In this document: positions 26,171 through 36,436 of the stretch, one piece after another
Layout: every line of letters starts with the position of its first letter
How positions within the stretch are numbered: position 1 is the first letter of the stretch
Origin: Haladaptatus caseinilyticus
GTDB taxonomy: Archaea; Halobacteriota; Halobacteria; Halobacteriales; Haladaptataceae
Reading direction: 5' to 3'
DNA: 64,000 nucleotides
Assembly (NCBI RefSeq): GCF_026248685.1
Contig: NZ_CP111036.1
Coordinates: forward strand, 1,302,001-1,366,000
The notes under the pieces: generated by a model
Told to the model about the DNA's origin: nothing
Seen by the model: the letters and a program-made list of their open reading frames with translations, nothing else
Databases searched by the model: none
Made by a program: the position numbers and the translations under genes

Positions 26171-27007
26171 CTATTCGTAGGTGCGGTCGATTCCGTTCCG
26201 ACGGAGAAGGTGGCGAACGATGTTCAACGTCCAGTTGACTCGCGTATCGAGTGACGTCCCGTATCGCGTCGTCTCCACGATATAACCGGGGATGTACAAG
26301 TCCGCACCGACTTTATGAATCAGTAGCGGGCTGTCGCCGTCGAGGGAATTGCCCTGTTTGAATTCGTAGTATTCAGGGAACGAATTGTCCAGATGGTACC
26401 GATTCATATACTCCGCAGCCATCGTCGCGTCCACGTCCGCTCCCGAAGAGAGCGTCGGATAGATGGCTTGCCCGTCGCCGTCCGGTCCTTCGGCTTCGCG
26501 GTAGATACCGTTCGAACTGTGGAGGCTGAGCACCGTCTTCGGGTTGTATCTCTCGATAGCGCTCCAAATCGACCTTGCGAGTGCGGTTCTCGGCTCTTTT
26601 CCGGGCGTGAACTTCCGGTTCAGGTTTCCATTATCGTTCGAGTACGTTCCACGTTCGATGGCGACCGGATTCGCGCGCGGAATTACCACGAGTTTCCCCT
26701 TGTCGATAGACCACGTCGCTACGTCGTCGGCCGCGAGGTATCCACTCGGTTCGTTACCGTGAAGCCCACCGACGACAACCGCCGTCGGCCCCGGCTTGCC
26801 GGTGTCAGTAACGTACACTTCGGTTTCCTCTTCAGTTCCGCTTCGGATCGTGTGTGATGGCTGCGTTTCGCTCGCCGCACTGGTTCCCACGAATCCTGCC
26901 GTCGCCGCCATGAGTGCCCCTCCAGATTTCAGTAGAAAACTCCGACGCGAACTCGTCGCTTCGATTTTCGAACCGTTCGATTTTTTGGTTTGATTGTCTC
27001 TCACCAT
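26171..27007 (-). CDS. TAT-exported succinylglutamate desuccinylase/aspartoacylase-like deacylase
   Basis: A 278-residue exported zinc hydrolase. The signal has SSRRSFLLKSGG (twin arginine) and a hydrophobic segment ending ASA, without lipobox. The AstE/AspA-type catalytic domain contains GGLHGNEPSG (zinc ligands His and Glu), PRANPVAIERG, NLNRKF and LSLHSSNG (third ligand His). This layout removes an acyl group or trims amino acids from peptides. The TAT signal places it outside, unlike cytosolic AstE. Its upstream region (27008-27248) is AT rich and holds its promoter. Confidence 0.8.
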   Translation of the reverse strand: MVRDNQTKKSNGSKIEATSSRRSFLLKSGGALMAATAGFVGTSAASETQPSHTIRSGTEEETEVYVTDTGKPGPTAVVVGGLHGNEPSGYLAADDVATWSIDKGKLVVIPRANPVAIERGTYSNDNGNLNRKFTPGKEPRTALARSIWSAIERYNPKTVLSLHSSNGIYREAEGPDGDGQAIYPTLSSGADVDATMAAEYMNRYHLDNSFPEYYEFKQGNSLDGDSPLLIHKVGADLYIPGYIVETTRYGTSLDTRVNWTLNIVRHLLRRNGIDRTYE

Positions 27008-27248
27008 CTATGAATTGTATAGTAACTAATCGTCTATTATTACTTTCTCAAGATTTTATAAATATATTATCAAACAGAATAGAATATTCCACGACGGACG
27101 GAATATTTGATAGACGTTGGTGTCTTCAATCCGTGGGAATGGTGTCGTTCTCGGCGGTTCTCCCCCACGAACTCTTGACGGTCACGTGTGACATGAACGA
27201 TGCTATCGATACTAGTCGATATGATATCGTGCATGTACTGAAGTTCGT

Positions 27249-27683
27249 TCAGGCTTCGCTAGGGTCGAGTTGCCGAACCGTCAGCACCGGGGTCGGACAG
27301 GTACGGACGACGCGTTCGGCGACGCTTCCGATGAGGAATCGGTTCTCGCCGTGGCGACCTCGGGTACCCGTTGCGACCACGTCCGCATCGTGGTCACGAG
27401 CGTACTCGCGGATTTCCGCGGCTGGGTCGCCTTCACGCACCGCTGTGACGATTTCGCGGTCGGCGTGTTTGCGTATCGATTCGAGTGCCCTCTCGCCCTG
27501 CGATTCGAGGGCGGTGTGGAGCTCCTCTCGAAGCGTTTCGGGTGACGACTCGACCTCACCGGTGTCTACGACGTACAGGGTGTGAACCTCCGCATCGAAC
27601 CGGCGCGCAAGGTCGAGCGCGACCGTAACCGCACGCTCGACACTCTCCGAGCCATCAGTGGCAATGACGACGGTATCTAGCAT
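27249..27683 (-). CDS. Universal stress protein (UspA family)
   Basis: A 144-residue Usp domain. It begins MLDTVVIATDGSES with the nucleotide-loop Asp, has VHTLYVVDTGE in the second strand, and ends with VATGTRGRHGENRFLIGSVAERVVRTCPTPVLTV, the G-x2-G-x9-G-[ST] ATP-binding signature. It is an ATP-binding stress protein of the cytosol. An ATG seven codons upstream is possible but 27683 is the better start. It diverges from a second Usp gene across a hairpin-rich spacer. Confidence 0.9.
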   Translation of the reverse strand: MLDTVVIATDGSESVERAVTVALDLARRFDAEVHTLYVVDTGEVESSPETLREELHTALESQGERALESIRKHADREIVTAVREGDPAAEIREYARDHDADVVATGTRGRHGENRFLIGSVAERVVRTCPTPVLTVRQLDPSEA

Positions 27684-27799
27684 TGTTTCCCCTTCCTTCT
27701 GCATCGCTCTTAAACGCTGAGGTAATATATTGCGCTAATCCAAATCACTAAATACTATGTTAGCAATTGGCAACATGCCCGACGGGGCAAGGTTGCACC

Positions 27800-27829
27800 C
27801 AAACCGCAATCACATCCGATTGCGGTTTG
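27800..27829. promoter_or_regulatory. 12-bp inverted repeat in the divergent Usp spacer
   Basis: CAAACCGCAATC pairs exactly with GATTGCGGTTTG around a six-base loop. It lies between the two divergent Usp genes, about 117 bases from one start and 130 from the other. A second, weaker dyad (GCAAC...GTTGC with TGCCC/GGGCA inside) lies just before it at about 27770-27795. It could be an operator or an RNA hairpin. Confidence 0.45.
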
Positions 27830-27958
27830 TTGGTATCACACGGCCAGTTCTACGCTATTGACGACCCCTACTCGGAAGCGATCAATTTCAGCCGTTAGTC
27901 CCCCCACCGAGACACTGTGAGAGAAGCTTTTTTGCCTACCTGCGTACCACCCACGCAT

Positions 27959-28414
27959 ATGACCGAGTCGCCAGTCGAAGTGAACACAGTGCTCGTTCCG
28001 GTTGACGGAAGCGACGAATCGGTGCGGGCTATCGAGTGCGCAGTCTCCATCGCCGAGAAGTACGGCGCGAGCGTCCACGCGCTTTACGTCCTCGGGGAAG
28101 AGATGACCCGTGCGGTCGAAACCGGTGCTATCGAGGAGGACGATGTGGTCGTCGAAACTGAATCGTTCATCGACAGCGCCCGCGCCGTCGCGGACGACGC
28201 GGGTATCCAACTCCGCAACTCCATCGCGCTCGGCTTCTCGACCCGGAGAAAACTCCAGCACCCCGGCAGTGCCGTCCTCGACTGTGCCGACGAAATCGAC
28301 GCTGACTTCCTCGTCATCCCGCGCGAACCCCTCTCCGGCGAACCCGGCGAAGTGTTGGAAAAGGCTGCCGAGTACGTGCTGTTGTACGCCAGTCAACCAG
28401 TTCTTTCGGTCTGA
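27959..28414 (+). CDS. Universal stress protein (UspA family, divergent)
   Basis: A 151-residue Usp-like protein starting MTESPVEVNTVLVPVDGSDES. The first strand and VHALYVL second strand are typical, but the ATP-binding glycine loop is replaced by FLVIPREPLSGEPGEVLEKA, so nucleotide binding is uncertain and it may belong to the UspFG-lacking type. It is divergent from the previous Usp gene and likely shares its control region. Confidence 0.8.
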   Translation: MTESPVEVNTVLVPVDGSDESVRAIECAVSIAEKYGASVHALYVLGEEMTRAVETGAIEEDDVVVETESFIDSARAVADDAGIQLRNSIALGFSTRRKLQHPGSAVLDCADEIDADFLVIPREPLSGEPGEVLEKAAEYVLLYASQPVLSV

Positions 28415-28486
28415 TGATTCTTCTCACCCGCGTTTCCGAACCGGAATGACACAACGTTTTTACGCGAAAAAACCGCCCATCGGTGT

Positions 28487-29014
28487 ATGGACGGGACGAC
28501 GCCGAACGTTACGGCACACTCACGAGCGATGCCATTTTGGGAGGATGTCATCGCAGACATGGAAGCGACGGCAGCGGAGTACGAGGAAATGGGGTGGAAC
28601 ACGTTGGAACTCCACCCGGGCGACGTGACGCCACTCTGGACGGAACAGGACGACGAGTTTGGGTTGGATGTGCTCGTGCCGGACAACGAGTTCGAAGCGG
28701 TCGAGAGGCTACTCGACGACGGTATCGAGTTCGACGCCTTCGAAGTCTATCGAGCGATGGGCGACCACCTCGTCTTCGTCGTGGTCGTCATGGAAGACCA
28801 CGACGAAGACGCTGCGGTCTGTTATCCGGCATACTACGACGTTCGTGGTGCGGAGAAGATGTTACGAGAAGCGATGGACGCGGGAACGATGTACACCTAC
28901 ATCCGAACGCTGAGCGAGGACCGCGTTCAGTTTACTCACGACGACCCAACGGTGTTCCAACCGCCGGACCCCGAAAAATCGGACGATGCGGAATCAACCG
29001 ACGCGGACGAGTAG
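28487..29014 (+). CDS. Haloarchaeal conserved protein, unknown function
   Basis: A 175-residue acidic protein. The N-terminal helix contains FWEDVIADMEATAAEYEEMGW, followed by an alpha/beta core with DHLVFVVVVMEDHDEDAAVCYPAYYD and a disordered acidic tail. It reads like haloarchaeal proteins annotated DUF7529, but I am not certain. No catalytic residues can be named. Its TAG stop directly abuts the stop of the convergent 29015 gene, leaving no spacer. Confidence 0.6.
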   Translation: MDGTTPNVTAHSRAMPFWEDVIADMEATAAEYEEMGWNTLELHPGDVTPLWTEQDDEFGLDVLVPDNEFEAVERLLDDGIEFDAFEVYRAMGDHLVFVVVVMEDHDEDAAVCYPAYYDVRGAEKMLREAMDAGTMYTYIRTLSEDRVQFTHDDPTVFQPPDPEKSDDAESTDADE

Positions 29015-29737
29015 TTACTCCTCCTCGCCGATTTCGTGCCCACAGTGGGGACACTCCATCTCGTCGTGACGCAACTGTTCGCTCGATTCGCGCACCTCGC
29101 GCATGACGCTCGAAATCCGGTCCTCGGCGGCGAGTTCATCGTCCACGGAGAGGTCGACACCCTCGACTTCGAGGAGGAACTTCGCGACTTCCGTTACTTC
29201 GTACATCACGTCGTCCAACTCTTCAGCGGTGAAGAATCCGGACATCGCACCGTAGAGGAAGGTCGCACCAGCTTTTCTGATTTTATCCTCGAACGCTGAC
29301 CGCGCCTGATTGACCGCTTGAGGCGTGTACGTGTCGGTCATGAACGGAATGAGGTACGGCAGGTTGTTGCCGATTTTCGTCATTTCGACGCCCGTTTCGG
29401 TTCGGAAGTCGGCACAGAGTCGGGCAATCGCCCACTCGCGCGCGGTGATGTACGTTCGGTCGCGCAGAAACTCGTTGACGCGGTCGTACTGTGCGCCGTC
29501 CATCTTCTTGAAACGCGCGTATTTTTGCACGTCCGGGGGAAGTTCGGATGTGGAATTCACTTCGGATTCCGCTTTATGCGCGCTCGAAGTGCTTGAACCG
29601 GAACTTTCTGACCTTGCATCTCCAACCGCCGTTTCGCCTCCTTCGTTCATTTCGTTCGCTTCGTCAACTTCGTCCGTCCCGTCCATCTTGCTCGTGTCCT
29701 CCGTCTCGGGTTCTGGCGGGGAGGGGTCGTTCGACAT
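29015..29737 (-). CDS. Haloarchaeal protein with C-terminal zinc knuckle (DUF5806-like)
   Basis: A 240-residue protein. The first 70 residues are low complexity (Glu, Ser, Thr). A helical core follows (KYARFKKMDGAQYDRVNEFLRDRTYITAREWAIARL) that resembles the haloarchaeal DUF5806 family, and the end reads CPHCGHEIGEEE, a half zinc ribbon. The core segment ITAREWAIARLCADF has a HTH-like feel, so a regulatory role is possible but not shown. It converges head to tail with the previous gene with zero spacing. Confidence 0.6.
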   Translation of the reverse strand: MSNDPSPPEPETEDTSKMDGTDEVDEANEMNEGGETAVGDARSESSGSSTSSAHKAESEVNSTSELPPDVQKYARFKKMDGAQYDRVNEFLRDRTYITAREWAIARLCADFRTETGVEMTKIGNNLPYLIPFMTDTYTPQAVNQARSAFEDKIRKAGATFLYGAMSGFFTAEELDDVMYEVTEVAKFLLEVEGVDLSVDDELAAEDRISSVMREVRESSEQLRHDEMECPHCGHEIGEEE

Positions 29738-29813
29738 ACGCCGTCGTTACCAAGCAGGGTGCAAAAGCGTATCGCACCCAATTGTTTTGGCACCTGGCGG
29801 GTATGGGGGTAGT

Positions 29814-30182
29814 ATGAACGTACTGCTGGGAATCGGTGGAAGCGACGATTCTTTCACTGCACTCGATCAAACCGTCTCGCGTGCGGTGCTCGCGGACGAT
29901 GACTTGACGGTTGCTATCCTCGACAACCCGGAAAGCGACCGGTCGAAAGACGAAATCGGCGAGAAGGTAGAAGCGGTGCTCTCGGATGCCGACCTCGACG
30001 CCACCGTTCGTGACGTCTCCGGCGACCCTGGGAGCAGACTGCTTGACATCGCCGAAAACGAAGGCTACGACCAAATCGTCCTCGGTGGCGGGCAACGCAG
30101 TCCGATGGGGAAAATTCGACTTGGACATATCGCCGAGTTCGTCCTGTTGAATTCCCACGTGTCGGTGAAACTGGTACGATGA
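29814..30182 (+). CDS. Universal stress protein (third copy, short)
   Basis: A 122-residue Usp protein: MNVLLGIGGSDDS at the start, LTVAILDNPES second strand and a C-terminal YDQIVLGGGQRSPMGKIRLGHIAEFVLLNSHVSVKLV that retains the glycine-rich ATP loop. It overlaps the following acetyltransferase gene by four bases (ATGA), so the two are translationally coupled. The coupling of a Usp to a GNAT enzyme suggests a shared regulatory function, but no direct evidence is available. Confidence 0.85.
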   Translation: MNVLLGIGGSDDSFTALDQTVSRAVLADDDLTVAILDNPESDRSKDEIGEKVEAVLSDADLDATVRDVSGDPGSRLLDIAENEGYDQIVLGGGQRSPMGKIRLGHIAEFVLLNSHVSVKLVR

Positions 30183-30706
30183 ACGAGAACCGACGATTTC
30201 CGGACGAGCCTGCCGGACCGTTTCCGGAGCCACCGCTCTCGTTTACCGACCGCGAGGACCGGGAAATCGAAATCCGACCGTTCGACGACGGGGACGAGGA
30301 ACCGCTCGTTCGAATGTACGTTGATTTCGACCCTGCCGACCGAGCACAGGGGATACCCCCGGCCACGGAACAGCGAGTCCGCGATTGGGTGGAGACGCTG
30401 ACCGACGGCGACGGACTGAATGTCATCGGGTGGCATGGCGACGAAGTCGCCGGCCACGCGACGCTCGTTCCCGACGGAAACTCCGCGTACGAACTCGCCA
30501 TCTTCGTTCACCAGGAGTACCAGCGCGCGGGTATCGGCTCGCACCTCATCCGTACCCTTCTCGGCCACGGAAAGGAAGCGGGGATCGAAAAGGTGTGGCT
30601 CACGGTCGAACGCTGGAACCGCGCCGCCGTGAACCTCTACAGAAACGTCGGATTCGAGACTGCCGACGCGGAGAGCTTCGAGTTGGAGATGGTACTGCGG
30701 TTGTAG
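30179..30706 (+). CDS. GNAT family N-acetyltransferase
   Basis: A 175-residue GNAT protein. Motif A, the acetyl-CoA pyrophosphate loop, is QRAGIGSHLI (about 117-126), and the C-terminal part has WNRAAVNLYRNVGFE, typical of motif B. An N-terminal extension of about 35 residues is Pro- and acid-rich. The substrate could be a protein N terminus, amine or antibiotic. It is translationally coupled to the preceding short Usp gene, an arrangement seen where acetylation regulates stress proteins, but no target is shown here. Confidence 0.85.
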   Translation: MNENRRFPDEPAGPFPEPPLSFTDREDREIEIRPFDDGDEEPLVRMYVDFDPADRAQGIPPATEQRVRDWVETLTDGDGLNVIGWHGDEVAGHATLVPDGNSAYELAIFVHQEYQRAGIGSHLIRTLLGHGKEAGIEKVWLTVERWNRAAVNLYRNVGFETADAESFELEMVLRL

Positions 30707-31000
30707 TTCATCGCCCACGACTTCTCGGTTCGACCGTCGTTCGAAATCGACGTTCAGGTGCGGACTCGAACTCGGATAGACGATCCATTGTCCTCTTAGG
30801 TATAGTTCTCGAAAGAAATTGTTCAGGGAGAAGCCACCGTGTTGTTTCCAGGAATTCAGCTCGGACGGTTTTTCATACCGTTTCGACTCGTCCGCCCGGA
30901 CGCCTATTTTCCACGCCGATACATGACCTCTCCCTCGAATATCGTGTGCTACACCCAACCGAACGATTTTTGCTCACCCGCCAAGGATACCCGCGTAACT

Positions 31001-33457
31001 GTGACCGATTTACTGTCCATCTCGAATTTGAAGACGCAGTTCCATACGGAGCGGGGAACGGTCAAGGCGGTGGACGATTTCGAACTATCCATCCGCGAGG
31101 GTGAGACGGTCGGGCTCGTCGGCGAATCAGGGTCCGGAAAGAGTGTTACCGCGCTTTCCGCGATGCAACTCATCGACGACCCGGGTGAAATCGTCGAAGG
31201 CGATATCAAATTCCAGCACGACGACATCGCTACCGAATTCGCCGACAAGTATCCACAGGGTGTCGGTGAGTACGTCTTCCCCGATGAGGGCTACATCGAC
31301 ATCATGTCTGCACCTGAATCCGTCATGCGGGACATCCGTGGCGGCGAAATGGGGATGATTTTCCAGGACCCGATGACGTCGCTCAACCCCGCGCTGACGG
31401 TTGGCGAACAAGTAGCGGAGAGCCTTCGTCTCCATCAGTACGACGGCAAGCGGAACGACAACTGGTGGAACGCGGTTCGTGAAATCGCGCCCAAACTCGG
31501 CAACAACGAGATGGACGAGGAGCTCCTTCAGGACACCATCGACATCTTGGAGGAAGTCGGGATTCCGGAACCCGCATCCCGCGTGGAGGAATACCCCCAC
31601 GAGTTCTCCGGTGGGATGCGCCAACGCGTCCTCATCGCCATTGCGCTCGCGTGCAGACCGAAACTGCTCATCGCGGACGAACCGACGACGGCATTGGACG
31701 TGACGATTCAAGCACAAATCCTCGACCTCATCAACGATTTGCAGGACGAACTGGGAATGTCCGTCTTCATGATCACACACGACCTCGGCGTCGTCGCGGA
31801 GACGTGCGACCGCGTTGCGGTCATGTACGCGGGCGACCTCGTCGAAGTCGGACCGGTTGACGAAATATTTCACAACCCGAGCCATCCCTACACGTACGCA
31901 CTCCTTGAATCCATCCCGCGCGAGGACAGGGAGCGCCTGACGCCCATCGACGGGAACGTTCCCGACCTCATCGACATGCCCGAAGGGTGTCACTTCGCAC
32001 CACGCTGCCCGTGGGCGAAACCGGAGTGCACGCAGGGCGACATCCCACACCTTCAGCATGGACCCGAGGAAGTCGACCACCGCGCCAAATGTGTTCTCGA
32101 AGACTTCGACACGGAGGAGTATATCGAGGAGTACGAGAGCGTCTCGGCTGGCGGACACGAAACCGGCGAGTCGCTGGTAACCGTTGACCAGTTGAAAAAA
32201 CACTACTCGCGCGCGGACGACTTCCTCGACAAATGGCTCGCCGAGGAGAACCGAAGCGTGAAAGCGGTCGATGGAATCTCGTTCGATATTTACGAGGGTG
32301 AGACGCTCGGACTCGTCGGCGAGTCCGGCTGTGGAAAATCGACTGCGGGTCGCTCGCTTCTCCGTCTCGAGGAGTTGACCGATGGGCGCATCGTTTTCGC
32401 CGGTACTGACCTCGGCGGATTGGATGACGATGGGCTTCGGGAGACGCGCAAGGACATGCAGATGATTTTCCAAGACCCGCTGTCCAGCCTCGACCCACGG
32501 ATGACTATCGGTCAGATCATCGCCGAACCGCTGAAGATTCACGGACTTGCGAAAGGGAACCGCAGCGAGCGCGTCAAAGAACTCATGCAAAACGTCGGCC
32601 TCGAACCGGGTCAGCGCGACCGCTACCCGCACGAAATTTCCGGCGGACAGCGCCAGCGTGTCGGCATCGCGCGTGCACTCGCTGTTGACCCCGATTTCAT
32701 CGTCGCTGACGAACCGGTGTCGGCATTGGACGTGTCCGTGCAGGCCCAGATCATCAACCTGCTCGAAGACTTGCAAGAGGAGTTCGGCCTGACGTACCTG
32801 TTCATCGCCCACGACCTATCGGTTGTACGACATATATCCGACCGTGTGGCAGTGATGTACCTCGGCGAAATCGTCGAAATCGCGGACACTGATGAGTTGT
32901 TCGACGATCCGAAACACCCCTACACGCAAGCACTGTTGTCGGCGATTCCGGAACCCGACCCACGGGTGGACACCGACGACCGTATCATCCTCGAGGGTGA
33001 CGTCCCGTCGCCCATCGATCCACCGAGTGGGTGTCACTTCCGAACGCGATGTCCACAGATCATCCCGCCGGGGGGGATGGATATCGACCAGCAGGCGTAT
33101 CGACAGGTGATGGATTATCGCGAACGAGTCGAAAACCGGGCCATCAACCTCGAATCCGTTCGTGAGGAAGCGATGGGGGAGAATGCTCCTGTACAGAAGG
33201 CGACTGCGACGGACGGTGGGACGCCGCCGAACGATTCCTTCCGTGCAGTGCTCTGGGACCGTCTGTTCGAAACCGAACCGACGGGGGAACCCCGAGAGAT
33301 CGTCGAACGGTCGTTCGACCACCTCGAAACGGGTGACTGGGAATCCGTCGAGTCACTCTTGCGTGATCGGTTCACGAGCGTTTGTGAGCGACAGCCCCCG
33401 GTTCTGCAAGACTCCGCACATCCGTCGGCATGCCACCTCTACGAACAACCTGAATAA
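31001..33457 (+). CDS. Fused peptide ABC transporter ATPase (DppD-DppF type)
   Basis: An 818-residue protein with two complete ABC ATPase halves. Half one has Walker A GESGSGKS, signature FSGGMRQ and Walker B LLIADEP. Half two has [15 protein letters not shown] and FIVADEP. Each half ends in an oligopeptide/dipeptide C-terminal domain with a Cys pair ([19 protein letters not shown]). The family normally has separate DppD and DppF or OppD and OppF; here they are fused. A ~75-residue acidic tail follows the second half. A GTG at 31001 is the likely start, as homologues begin near TDLLSI; an ATG at 30923 is the alternative. It powers the permeases and binding protein encoded downstream. Confidence 0.9.
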   Translation: MTDLLSISNLKTQFHTERGTVKAVDDFELSIREGETVGLVGESGSGKSVTALSAMQLIDDPGEIVEGDIKFQHDDIATEFADKYPQGVGEYVFPDEGYIDIMSAPESVMRDIRGGEMGMIFQDPMTSLNPALTVGEQVAESLRLHQYDGKRNDNWWNAVREIAPKLGNNEMDEELLQDTIDILEEVGIPEPASRVEEYPHEFSGGMRQRVLIAIALACRPKLLIADEPTTALDVTIQAQILDLINDLQDELGMSVFMITHDLGVVAETCDRVAVMYAGDLVEVGPVDEIFHNPSHPYTYALLESIPREDRERLTPIDGNVPDLIDMPEGCHFAPRCPWAKPECTQGDIPHLQHGPEEVDHRAKCVLEDFDTEEYIEEYESVSAGGHETGESLVTVDQLKKHYSRADDFLDKWLAEENRSVKAVDGISFDIYEGETLGLVGESGCGKSTAGRSLLRLEELTDGRIVFAGTDLGGLDDDGLRETRKDMQMIFQDPLSSLDPRMTIGQIIAEPLKIHGLAKGNRSERVKELMQNVGLEPGQRDRYPHEISGGQRQRVGIARALAVDPDFIVADEPVSALDVSVQAQIINLLEDLQEEFGLTYLFIAHDLSVVRHISDRVAVMYLGEIVEIADTDELFDDPKHPYTQALLSAIPEPDPRVDTDDRIILEGDVPSPIDPPSGCHFRTRCPQIIPPGGMDIDQQAYRQVMDYRERVENRAINLESVREEAMGENAPVQKATATDGGTPPNDSFRAVLWDRLFETEPTGEPREIVERSFDHLETGDWESVESLLRDRFTSVCERQPPVLQDSAHPSACHLYEQPE

Positions 33458-33692
33458 TATCGGTAGTATCCTGATTCCTTCGGCAGAGTGAATCTGCCCT
33501 GCCGAACTCGTATCCAACTCGTCTCGAATCTGATTCTATTGACAGGACAACAAGTTTCCATTATTTTCTATCTTTTCATCGAGTTGTGACTGAAAAATCG
33601 ATAATTGAAACTGATTTTATCCGTCGTTTCGTACGTACACTATCTATTATGGCTTCGGTATGTTTATATGGCACATGTGAGCACAGTGCCGT

Positions 33693-35366
33693 ATGGCGTC
33701 ACGCGATAACATAACGAACAGACGTAGTTTCTTGAAAGCGGCTGGTGGTGCTGCGGCAACGGCGGCACTTGCCGGTTGTCTCAGTGGAGACGGTAACAAT
33801 AATAACGGCAGTGGTGGCAGTGGTGGCGGTGGGACGCTCACCTACGCCCGCGGTGACAAATCCGGCTCGCTCGACTTCCAGAACACGACGAGCGGCGAGG
33901 CTGCGAAAGTCACGAACCAGATTTACGATACGCTCATCGCGTTCAAACCCGGCAAGACCTCTCTAACCGAGGGACTCGCAACGAACTGGAACGTCGACGG
34001 GAAAACGGTCACTCTCGACCTCCGAAAGAACGTCAAATTCCACAACGGTGAGAAGTTCACCGCCTCCGACTTCGTCGCCACGTACCGCCGATTCGTGGAC
34101 GAGAGCTACGAACACTACCCCGGTAAATCGTACGCATCGTCGTACGGTCCATATACGCTCGGCGTTATCGACAACGTCAAAGCCCCGAGCGATCACAAAC
34201 TGAAGATTACGATGAGCAAGAAGTACGCGCCTATTCTGCCGAACCTTGCGATGTTCGTCTCCGCGGTCCACTCCGAGAAGGCTATCAAAGACAAGGGTAA
34301 GGGTCTCAAATCCGACCCCGTCGGCACCGGTCCGTTCAAGCTGAAGAAGTGGGACAAGAGCAACAACCGCGTTCGCCTCGAAAAGAACAGCGACTACTGG
34401 GGCGAAGGACCGCACGTGGACGAAGTTGTGTTCACGGTCGTCGGCAACAACACGTCGCGCGCACAAACGCTCATCTCCGGCGATGCACAGATTATCGACG
34501 GACTCGGCGCGCAGTCTTCACAGCAAGTGGAAAAATCCGGCGACACCAAACTCGTCTCTGACGCCGGTATCAACGTCGGCTACATGGCGTTCAACATGTC
34601 CAAGGTCGAAGCCTTCCGAAAGAAGAAGGTACGAAAGGCCATCAGCCACGCCATCGACACGAAAGGTATCGTGGACACCATTTTCAACGGCATCGCGAAA
34701 CAGGCCAGCCAACCGATCCCGAGCAGCGTGATGGGCTACAACGACAGTCTAAGCCCATACGAACACAACCCGGAGAAGGCAAAGAAATTGCTCAAAGAAG
34801 CGGGCTACGGTGACGGCTTCTCGTTCGAACTGGCGACGTTCAAGAACCCACGTACCTACAACCCGAGTCCGATTCAGGCGGCGAACACCGTCAAATCGAA
34901 CCTGAAGAAGGTCGGTATCGACGTAACCATCAAGCAACAGGCGTTCGACCCGTTCCTGAGCTACACCGACTCGTACAAACACGACGCGTGTTTCCTCGGC
35001 TGGATGACGGACAACGCCGACCCGGACAACTTTTACTACGCGCTGCTCCACCCCGGCGTCTCCATCGACGAGGTGCCGAGCGGACAGGATTGGATCGACC
35101 CGAGCAAACACGACAACATCAACACGCTCGATGCCGCAGCGTGGGCGAACACGGAGTACATGAAACTCGTGGAGGACGCGCAGGCAACCTACGACGAGGC
35201 GACACGTAAAGAGAAGTACAAGAAAGCCGGTAAAATCGCTCACGACGAGGCACCGTGGGTGTTCATGGACCACGCGAAAGACCTTCGCGGCGTTCACAAG
35301 AATGTCAGCGGGTTCGAACTCGCACCTATCAGCGGTCCGTTCCTCCGTCTGGTGAAAATCAACTAA
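33693..35366 (+). CDS. TAT-exported solute-binding lipoprotein (family 5)
   Basis: A 557-residue extracellular binding protein. The signal has NRRSFLKAAGG (twin arginine) and LAGC lipobox with Cys29, then a Gly/Asn/Ser linker. The mature part has the family 5 signature TLDLRKNVKFHNGEKFTASDFV and later VRKAISHAIDTKGIV, SSVMGYND and the C-terminal EAPWVFMDH segment. It captures peptides or related solutes outside the cell and hands them to the permeases. It lies 235 bases after the ATPase gene, with a TATA-like stretch upstream, so it may be made in larger amounts than the other parts, as usual. Confidence 0.92.
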   Translation: MASRDNITNRRSFLKAAGGAAATAALAGCLSGDGNNNNGSGGSGGGGTLTYARGDKSGSLDFQNTTSGEAAKVTNQIYDTLIAFKPGKTSLTEGLATNWNVDGKTVTLDLRKNVKFHNGEKFTASDFVATYRRFVDESYEHYPGKSYASSYGPYTLGVIDNVKAPSDHKLKITMSKKYAPILPNLAMFVSAVHSEKAIKDKGKGLKSDPVGTGPFKLKKWDKSNNRVRLEKNSDYWGEGPHVDEVVFTVVGNNTSRAQTLISGDAQIIDGLGAQSSQQVEKSGDTKLVSDAGINVGYMAFNMSKVEAFRKKKVRKAISHAIDTKGIVDTIFNGIAKQASQPIPSSVMGYNDSLSPYEHNPEKAKKLLKEAGYGDGFSFELATFKNPRTYNPSPIQAANTVKSNLKKVGIDVTIKQQAFDPFLSYTDSYKHDACFLGWMTDNADPDNFYYALLHPGVSIDEVPSGQDWIDPSKHDNINTLDAAAWANTEYMKLVEDAQATYDEATRKEKYKKAGKIAHDEAPWVFMDHAKDLRGVHKNVSGFELAPISGPFLRLVKIN

Positions 35367-35422
35367 CGGGTTGTGATTCCCTAACGAGGCTTTTTTGACC
35401 CCACGCGTTTCAGTTTCGGCTG

Positions 35423-36436
35423 ATGATCTCCAAGCGGTTCGTTGTCAAACGACTGTTGCTACTCATACCCGTGCTATTCGGGGTAGCGACGTTCGTATTT
35501 GCCATTCTCCAGCTCGCACCGGGTGATCCTGCACGCGTGGTTGCAGGCCAACGTGCGTCGGAGGAGTTCGTTCGGCAGGTTCGCCACGAACTCGGGTTAG
35601 ATCGCCCCATCTGGGTGCAGTATGGACAGTTCCTCTGGGACGCGATTCAACTCGACCTCGGCGAATCCTATCAGATTCGGAAAGGCGTTGCGGTCTCCGA
35701 GATCCTTCGGAACCGACTGCCCGTGACGATCGAGATGGCGATATATGGCCAGTTCCTCGGTATCCTCTTCGGAATTCCACTCGGGATAATTTCCGCCATC
35801 AAGCAGGACTCCGCCACCGACCATCTCACTCGTATCGGTGCCCTGACCGGAATCAGCATCCCGATTTACTGGAGTGGACCACTGCTCATCCTGCTGTTTG
35901 CCCAGTACCTGAGTCTCGTGCCACCGAGTGGCCGTATCGGGTCTGCGTACAGTATCAACCAGGTAACCGGCCTCATCACATTGGACACACTGCTGTACTG
36001 GAACATTCCGGCGTTCAAGTCGGCGGTACTCCACCTCATTCTGCCGGCCGCGGTCATCGGCATCTACTCCATGGCGCTCATCTCGCGGATGATGCGCTCG
36101 TCGATGTTGGAAATCATTCGGCAGGATTACATGCGGACTGCCCGCGCGAAGGGACAAGGTGCGAAAATCACCGTGATGAAACATGGCTTCCGGAACGCGA
36201 TGATTCCGGTTGTCACCGTCATCGGTATCCAGTTTGGAACCCTGCTCGGTGGGGCCGTACTGACGGAAACCGTCTTCGGCATCCCGGGCATCGGAAGCAT
36301 GCTCGTGGACGCTATCGAAGTCGGTGACTTCCCAGTGATACAGGGAACCGTGTTGACTTTCGCGTTCCTGTTCACGGTCGTCAACCTGTTCGTGGACGTG
36401 ACGTACTCCTACCTCGACCCGAGGATTGAACAATGA
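35423..36436 (+). CDS. Peptide ABC transporter permease (DppB type)
   Basis: A 337-residue inner-membrane permease with about six helices. It starts KRLLLLIPVLFGVATFVFAI and has the BPD_transp_1 EAA loop MRTARAKGQGAKITVMKHGFRNAMIPV and LGGAVLTETVFGIPGIGSM. These match DppB/OppB. It pairs with the next gene to form the channel. The stop overlaps the DppC-type start by four bases (ATGA), so the two are coupled. Confidence 0.92.
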   Translation: MISKRFVVKRLLLLIPVLFGVATFVFAILQLAPGDPARVVAGQRASEEFVRQVRHELGLDRPIWVQYGQFLWDAIQLDLGESYQIRKGVAVSEILRNRLPVTIEMAIYGQFLGILFGIPLGIISAIKQDSATDHLTRIGALTGISIPIYWSGPLLILLFAQYLSLVPPSGRIGSAYSINQVTGLITLDTLLYWNIPAFKSAVLHLILPAAVIGIYSMALISRMMRSSMLEIIRQDYMRTARAKGQGAKITVMKHGFRNAMIPVVTVIGIQFGTLLGGAVLTETVFGIPGIGSMLVDAIEVGDFPVIQGTVLTFAFLFTVVNLFVDVTYSYLDPRIEQ

